The notes under the pieces were generated by a model, which worked only from the letters and a program-made list of their open reading frames with translations, made no database searches and was not told the DNA's origin. 64,000 bases of DNA from Membranipora membranacea (lineage: Eukaryota > Bryozoa > Gymnolaemata > Cheilostomatida > Membraniporidae): positions 20,274,001 to 20,338,000 of the forward strand of contig OU612072.1 in the NCBI GenBank assembly GCA_914767715.1, written 5' to 3'. Within the stretch, counting starts at the first letter, position 1. Every line of letters begins with the position of its first letter. Below are positions 57,770 to 64,000 of the stretch, piece after piece. Both the position numbers and the translations under genes were made by a program.

Positions 57770-60700
57770 AGAGTGAGGATGATAGCAAGGAGGTGGAGGA
57801 AGAGGAAACATGGAATGTGGAGGCAATCCTCAAAGAAAGTAAGTTAACATTCTAGATGCGCTGGAATTTTATTTCCCACATAGCCAACAAATTCTACCTC
57901 AGGTCATTCGATGGTTGCAATGCGCATTCATGGAAAGCCGGAAGGTGAAGCGGTAAAAAATTTGTCCTCCATTGTCAGGTCACATGTTGAAATCTTGACA
58001 ACTGCTCATGTTGTTGACGGAGGTATCTTTTCCACACTTGGATCCCAAAAAGAAAATTTCTGTCCCATTGACAATAAGGTGTATATTATAATTGAATTGG
58101 TGTTAATACTAATTAATTATATTGTAGTGGTACCAATACCCAGAATAAAAGAAAGTTCGTAATTGACTCCAAAAGGCTATTCGGTGTTTGCTCAGTGATT
58201 AAAAAGAGGTAGGCTGATACTTGTGAATGTTTTATTTCCAGAATACGAAGAAAAGAAGAAGCGAATGGCTAGTGCAGTGGGAGGATGAGGGCAGGTTAGT
58301 ATTAGTAGACAATATGTCGCTATCAGTTTTATTGTCACAATTCACACATAATTTCATGGTAACTACAATGAATCTGCAGATCATGTTTGATAGTGTTATA
58401 TTGCTTCCAATCTGTTCATCTATGGGAAAGTGAGTCTTTAAGACAAAATTAACGCTCCCTGATTTCTCTAAAATTACTTTGGCCATATCATAGATACTAA
58501 GTGTGATAAAGGGTGAAGAAACGGATGACTGGTAAATCGGTATATCAGGTTGATTTTAATGTTTTAGCCTTTATCTTCATCGCATCAATCTATTTTATTT
58601 TTTTCCCTCTTAGCAAGAGATGGAAACGTACATGGGAGCCGTTGAGCCACATCTTCAACTCAAGCAAGTTTGCTGAATACATGGTTTGTGCATATACTCT
58701 TTTATTTATTCTTCTATCCGATTGTATCCATTGCATTCAATTCAGTCACAAAATCGATTTTTAGCGTCTATTTGCACATATTGATGTATAGTGATAAAAT
58801 GTTGTAATTTATCTTCAGCTTTGCAACTTTTTTACTTGCCCACTGCGCACATCTCTAACCAATAACATGGCCCAAAATATTGGAACCATGCTGATGAGTG
58901 ATGAGGTACTTCATGTATTGCGTGCATATCTTTTTACTTTTGATATACAATTAACAAGCATCCTCACCTATCCTCACCTATCTCCGGTCTGTACGGATAG
59001 CGCAATAAACAAGCATGTTCTCTGTTTGATAGCTTAATAATTAGGGACCGAAGAGGTGAAGTAGCCTAAACATCATTATAGAAGAATACTCAAAAAAGCA
59101 GCAGGTGCCAACACAATTCATAATTATTATCTTTAACTGGATTTTAAGTTTTCTGCATTCATTATAAGGAATAATACTCATTTTTTGTGAAACCGTCTCA
59201 TTGTCTCTTTTAACTTACCTCTAGGACATTTTTTTTTAAATATTATTTTTACAGTGCGTAAGCAATAAAAATCAGATTCATGTTGACATTTACTCAGACT
59301 TTTTTCTGTTATTAGCAGCTCCAGCATATATAGTTTTGTCAATACTGTTTCCTTCAACTGTATTTTTGTTGAACAGTTCAGTAAATATATTTACATTGAC
59401 ATTTACATATAAAACAAAGGCTGACCGCAAATTTTGTTTGGACTTAGTATTTTAGTGAGGCGAAATCCCCTGTGCACAACAAACATTTAATCCGCAGAAA
59501 TTGTTTCTCTGATTTTAAAGTGGTGGCTATAATAAAGCATATAAACTTCCAACAAATAATCAACATTACATCCACCACCCAAGTTTCTGCCATAAAAATC
59601 TAATTAAAACTTGAAGCTCAGATCTAATAGCATTTCCATTAATGCAACCAACGCCCGCAGCGCACTGTATAATTTCTAAAACTCTGTTTTTAAAGCAGTG
59701 GCTATTATAAACTGTCTTTGCTGAGGATAAGTTAGTTTTTGTGACAAATTCATCTTTCAAGATTTTCTGAGGGTGTCGGAAAATGAAATTTCCAATTGCC
59801 AGTTGCTTTTGCCGGATATTATTTTATATTCTTTCTTGTATCGCCGGAGCATCATATAAAAGTTTTCATGAGCCCCTGATTAACCTGCACGGAGATATGA
59901 GTGATCTCCCTGTGCAGAAGGGGGGGGGGGGACAACTAATGACAAATGAGCAACATTACATCCACCACCCACCCATTTGAGGAATCGTTGTACATCTAAT
60001 TTCCTAATACGATGATGCCTACGCCATTTGACTTGCCCTAACTCATGTGGGGTCTGTGAAGACAAGAACACTGGAGAACATATTTATTTTCATCTCTTCA
60101 CTATCACTATCTTTCTCTAGCCGGGAGAGATGTAATCATTCTCATATAGGCTGCATGGGGGTTCGTTTTAAAATTGTCCACCCACTCCCTGACAGTAGTG
60201 TGTAGAATCTGATCAGACGGTTTGATTTGATTCGTCATAAATAATACGCTATTTAAGGGAAGAATGGTATAGCTAATTGAAAGACCCACTGTTTTCTATC
60301 TAATCTTAGGCTGTTCGTTTTCCCACAGAGGCAAATAACAACTCATTCCCATGCTTGCAAAGAGATACGATTGCTTGTGGTCACAGTGCAATCCCTAGTG
60401 AAAGTCTCTCATCATGAGAGATAGCATACGATCAAGCAGTTGCCTTCTAGAGTGATTGAAGGCACCCGTTTTGTCTTAGGCTCTTGATTACACAATGTGT
60501 GTTTGGGTTTTACTTTGAGGGCAACGGAGTACTAGTTGGTTGGCCTGGTCTAAATGTATTTACTAAGCATAATAAGATCATCAATGAGACTCTTTGGAAA
60601 GACAAAGACAGAGCACAACTTTGGATCGCATGTTGTTTGGGTTACCAAAGACAAAAATACTAAATTTGGGGTTAGCATACAGGGATACATACAAAGGCCT

Positions 60701-61878
60701 ATAAACAAGTATTTATTGAACAGGGTTAAGGTCATTGAACAATGTTTTGAGAGCGACACTACTTCTGAGTGAGTGGGAGTGTTTATAAATACAAAAATAG
60801 TAATAAATTAGGGCAAAAGGTTTTTACTCCTTGATATAGCCTAGGCCTTCTAAGGAAGCAATCAATTCAATGACTGAATAAGTGAATGAGTTAGATAGAT
60901 GACACTCCGTTTCATGGGCCCATGTTAAAAGTGTTTACCATAATGAAGTTGTTATATATACTTACATTGTCGATTGACACTCCCTTTCTCTCGGGTAAAA
61001 CAGAATGATGGTGGCAATCATGTAGGCCTACTGCCAAACCTATTAAATGTGATTACATTTCTTACTACTATCTGGCTATTATCACAGATAGTACTACTAC
61101 TGTCTGTCTTTTATCACAGATAGTAGTAGGTAGCTACAGCTAAAGACTGAAGTAGGTTAACCTCTTTAGTTGTAGAGATACTAACCAGAGAGACTTATAT
61201 CCCTGCTCACATAAGACGTTTGGGACAACATTTAGTCAAAAGGTTTGAAACAAAACTTGCTGTCATCATTTCCTAGGGGTCAAGAATGGTTAGCCATTTG
61301 AATGATAAAAGTGACTATACTGAACTAAAATGAGACTGGCACTATTCTCACAGAACATTTTCTGCATGAAAACTTCATGTTGCATTCTCACAAGTAAAGA
61401 GGGAACAACTCCAAATTATCTAAACCTTGCGGCCCGAAAGCAAACAAGGTAGCCTATGAGGTAGAATGAAATTGCTTTAAGTCTACAAATAGGGTAAACT
61501 GGACTGAAAGAATTAACTTGATTTGTAAACTTCAATTCCACCTCATGAGTAGAATTTTACGCAGTATGGGCTTCTCCTATGTATTTCGTTGTTTGAGTTC
61601 ACACAAATGTTTGCCATGAAATGGAAACTATGTGAGAGGAAATCTTTTGTTGATGATTTTTCCAGGTAACTGAAGTATCTGATCTTTCTGGTGAATTTTC
61701 TAATAAAGTGACGACTCGGTCCATTTTGATGACTGGTACTTTTATTTGCGCTGGTGTGTTTATGATTTATTTTATGTCCTTTAAATGGCTCATCGTGGGT
61801 ACGTTCTCAGTCATAACAGTTCTTAAACATTTCTTCTCTAAGAATAAAACGACAAGAGTCAAAGAGATCAAAGGATAA
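57770..61878 (+). CDS. Chromodomain-like protein with two C-terminal membrane segments, 5' partial
   Basis: Six plus-strand exons join in phase: 57,770-57,838, 57,903-58,078, 58,242-58,294, 58,614-58,683, 58,819-58,905 and 61,666-61,878 (stop TAA). The first exon is acidic (SEDDSKEVEEEE) and runs into TWNVEAILKES. Later exons give SEWLVQWEDEG and KRTWEPLSHIF, the Trp-rich pattern of a chromodomain. An unusual ~60-residue insert (VAMRIHGKPEGEAV to ENFCPIDNK) lies between the two halves. The last exon encodes two hydrophobic segments (ILMTGTFICAGVFMIYFM and WLIVGTFSVITVL) and a basic tail. Exon 2 could also end early at 57,952, removing part of the insert. The start codon was not found. A nuclear-envelope role would be one guess; function is unknown. 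Confidence 0.55.
58906..61665 (+). other. Long last intron of the chromodomain-like gene
   Basis: About 2.8 kb. A plus-strand frame at 60,590-60,772 (TEHNFGSHVVWVTKDKN to ESDTTSE) looks protein-like but has no splice support. Direct repeats lie at 59,565 and 59,954 ('caacattacatccaccaccca') and a small duplicated block at 61,078-61,130 ('tatcacagatagtac'). Confidence 0.45.
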
Positions 61879-62850
61879 TAAACACCTAAATCCTCCTTCG
61901 AAAGTGGAAACATATTGTATATATGGTGATCAAAAAGGTCACATTGTTTTAATTGAGTTGATTGTTGTGGCTGATTATTTTAGAATTCATAAGAATTATG
62001 CTACCCTGAGGTGGCAATAATTACTTTCTGCGCTCAATCAATATGTTTAACTAAACTCCCAACAATAGGCATTCGCTCACGCTGTTGCGCCATTTACTAG
62101 TAGTCATAATTACTTCTGAAGTCATGAAGCCGGCAGTCAACTAGGATGCAGGTTCTAAAAGTGGTGCTAGTTTTGGGATTTACTGGTGAGGTCAAATATC
62201 ATTTAACTTGATTTGATATATTTGTTATGAAGCTGGAAATGCGATCATGCCAAACTGCCATGTTTCAGGACCATTATTAAATTCTGCACTTCGTTAGGAG
62301 ATTTCTTACATACTTTAGATAACTAATTTCAGTTAAATTACTACATCAAATCGGTAGCATGTTTTTTTAGATTGACAGTACATTACTTGTGCAAGTTTCA
62401 TAGGATAAGTTATTGCTCTACAAAACCTGAAGTCAAAGGGACCTCGGAAAATTTTAATTTTTCGAAACATTCGTCCTTCAAAATCGATGCGTGACAGCCA
62501 ACTTGATCAGAAATGTGTCCTGATTGAATCAGGATGAAAACTCCAATAATCTTCGCACCATATGTTCAATTTGGAAGAGAGTGCTTGACATTGACCCGGT
62601 AAATTATTCGAGATTTTGGAAAATTCTTCCCGGTCAATACAGCAAATATGCGAATTATTTGAATTAAGAATAATAATAATTATGTGATGTATATAATAAA
62701 TAACTAATGTACTGTATATTTTAGTTACTGTGCTGACACAAAGCAATACCTGCTCTTCGAAAAGAATAATATACCCAACTGTAACCATCAGGAACGAAAG
62801 TGATCCAAAAGCAAAAATCAATGGGGAGATTTGGGCCTACGGTACCGGTG
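61879..62850. other. Intergenic, 3' flank
   Basis: ATAATAAACACC directly after the stop may serve as the poly(A) signal. A minus-strand frame at 62,507-62,821 has no recognisable domain. Confidence 0.45.
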
Positions 62851-62852
62851 TA

Positions 62853-63030
62853 GTATTGTAAACTGTCCCCCGCGCGAAAACAACCCCGGGACACTTTACA
62901 ATATTGTAAACTGTCCCGGGGACACTTTACAATAAAAACAGGCCTATTGTAAACTGTCCCCCCCTATTGTAAACTGTCCCCCCCTATTGTAAACTGTCCT
63001 CCCCTATTGTAAACTGTCCCCCCTATTTGT
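62853..63030. repeat. ATTGTAAACTGTCCCC repeats, inverted then tandem
   Basis: At 62,853-62,940 the motif faces its near-inverse GGGACACTTTACAAT twice. From 62,942 to about 63,026 it repeats head-to-tail with a ~20-bp period (four units), the last one degrading. Confidence 0.9.
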
Positions 63031-63335
63031 GACTGTCCATATCGAGTGCCCAGCGATTTATCACCATTCTAAATGGGTCAGATCATCTAACTGGAGCATA
63101 CCATGATGTTCTGGCTGCCACTATGATGGCCAAAGTTGTACCATGGGGATGGTGGTGGTATCTCATTGAATGAGTGTATAAAGCCTCTTTTTCATATGGT
63201 ACTTGGAGATCTATTTTTCGCAAACACTAGTTTTTTGAAGCTCCTATGATTTAGAGATGTCTGGTTTGCGAAGAAAGGTGCACTAAGCCAACAGTGGATG
63301 GATGTGTAGTTGCCGCATCACAGAACACACATACT
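63031..63335. other. Spacer between two tandem arrays
   Basis: Unique-looking sequence; no gene seen. Confidence 0.5.
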
Positions 63336-63340
63336 TTCAT

Positions 63341-64000
63341 TGCAGGTTCATGAGCCGCGCAAAAACAACCACCCAATTCATTCATCATAAAATCTACCTC
63401 CGTCAAGCATTTGCCTAGGAGTGATGGCAGTCAGTCACAAGTGAGACCTGGAGAAATAATTAATTTGAGCTATTCATATTGTGAGGATGGGTATTGCACT
63501 GTAAAATATTGCTTAAGCCGCGCAAAAACAACCACCCCCCAAGCTGTCTTATAAAGATATCTGTTAAAAAGTCACAAACATAATGAACCGTGATTTTGCA
63601 TCCATAATGCGATTGTCATAAGGTGACTGTGTACCAAATTTCAGATTAGTAGGTCAGAACTTAATGACACAACGGATGATATGTCGTTCTTTGCAAGTTC
63701 ATGAGCCGCGCAAAAACAACCACCCCATCCAGTCATCTTGAAATCTACCTCAATCAAGCATTTGCCTGTGAGTGATGAAAGTCAGTCACATGTGAGACCT
63801 GGAGAAATAACGACTTTTGAGTTTTTCATATTGTGCCGCCTGGTATTGGACTGTAAAATATTGCTTAAGCCGCGCGAAAACAACCACCCCCAAAAGTGTC
63901 TTATAAAGATTATCTGTCAAAAAGTCTCAATCATAATGAACCATGATTTGGCAGCCATAATGTGATTGTCATAAGGTGCCTGTGTACCAAATTTCAGATT
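63341..64000. repeat. ~351-bp tandem satellite, continues past the window
   Basis: 'gttcatgagccgcgcaa' at 63,346 recurs at 63,697, and the whole interval aligns (about 90% by eye). Within each unit GCCGCGCAAAAACAACC occurs twice, about 165 bp apart, so the unit is itself an old dimer-like structure. The array runs off the right edge. A frame at 63,738-63,965 is a satellite artefact. Confidence 0.9.

Noticed and set aside
60554-60772. 72-codon plus-strand frame in the long intron
   Set aside because: No acceptor/donor pair in phase with neighbouring exons and no family recognised.

Overview
This is a eukaryotic, AT-rich, intron-containing and very repeat-rich window, most likely from an early-branching marine metazoan. 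A sponge is my best guess, from a spliced secreted protein with an NHL propeller, a Thr/Pro-rich region and small extracellular modules, and from the animal-type Harbinger and CACTA-like transposons. The species cannot be fixed from the sequence alone. Real coding sequence is a small minority; most of the window is mobile elements and their remains, satellites, minisatellites and microsatellites.

Layout. 0.4-4.3 kb is one copy of a composite dispersed repeat whose second copy lies at 48.6-53.1 kb in the same orientation. 8.0-10.1 kb holds short dispersed repeats and duplicated units with inverted TGATAAGAG/CTCTTATCA arms. 11.3-16.7 kb (minus) is an 8-exon gene that I could splice in phase from start to stop: signal peptide, NHL-type propeller, Thr/Pro mucin-like region with a 243-bp internal repeat, then duplicated small modules. 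20.0-25.7 kb (minus) is a CACTA/EnSpm-like unit: a 664-codon single-exon transposase lying wholly inside the first coding intron of a DUF4806-like partner gene. The partner's start codon is the last three bases before that intron. 32.3-34.9 kb (plus) is a weak gene candidate.

37,692-43,293 is a full-length PIF/Harbinger element with 16-bp perfect terminal inverted repeats and TTA target duplications. It carries a 4-exon transposase with its DDE residues present and a convergent MADF (Myb/SANT-like) partner gene that looks frameshifted. Between the two genes lie three decayed tandem copies of the transposase gene's 3' end.

43.9-48.6 kb holds satellite and short-element remains. 54.05-54.94 kb is a GC-rich island ending in the first ~22 nt of 18S rRNA, followed by unrelated DNA. 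55.8-56.4 kb is the 3' end of a non-LTR retrotransposon with an (ATTG)n tail. 57.8-61.9 kb (plus) is a spliced gene with a chromodomain-like region and two C-terminal membrane segments. The window ends in 20-bp and ~351-bp tandem arrays.

The two DNA transposons share one design: a catalytic protein plus a second protein that probably binds DNA or helps nuclear import. The other host-like genes show no visible functional link to one another.
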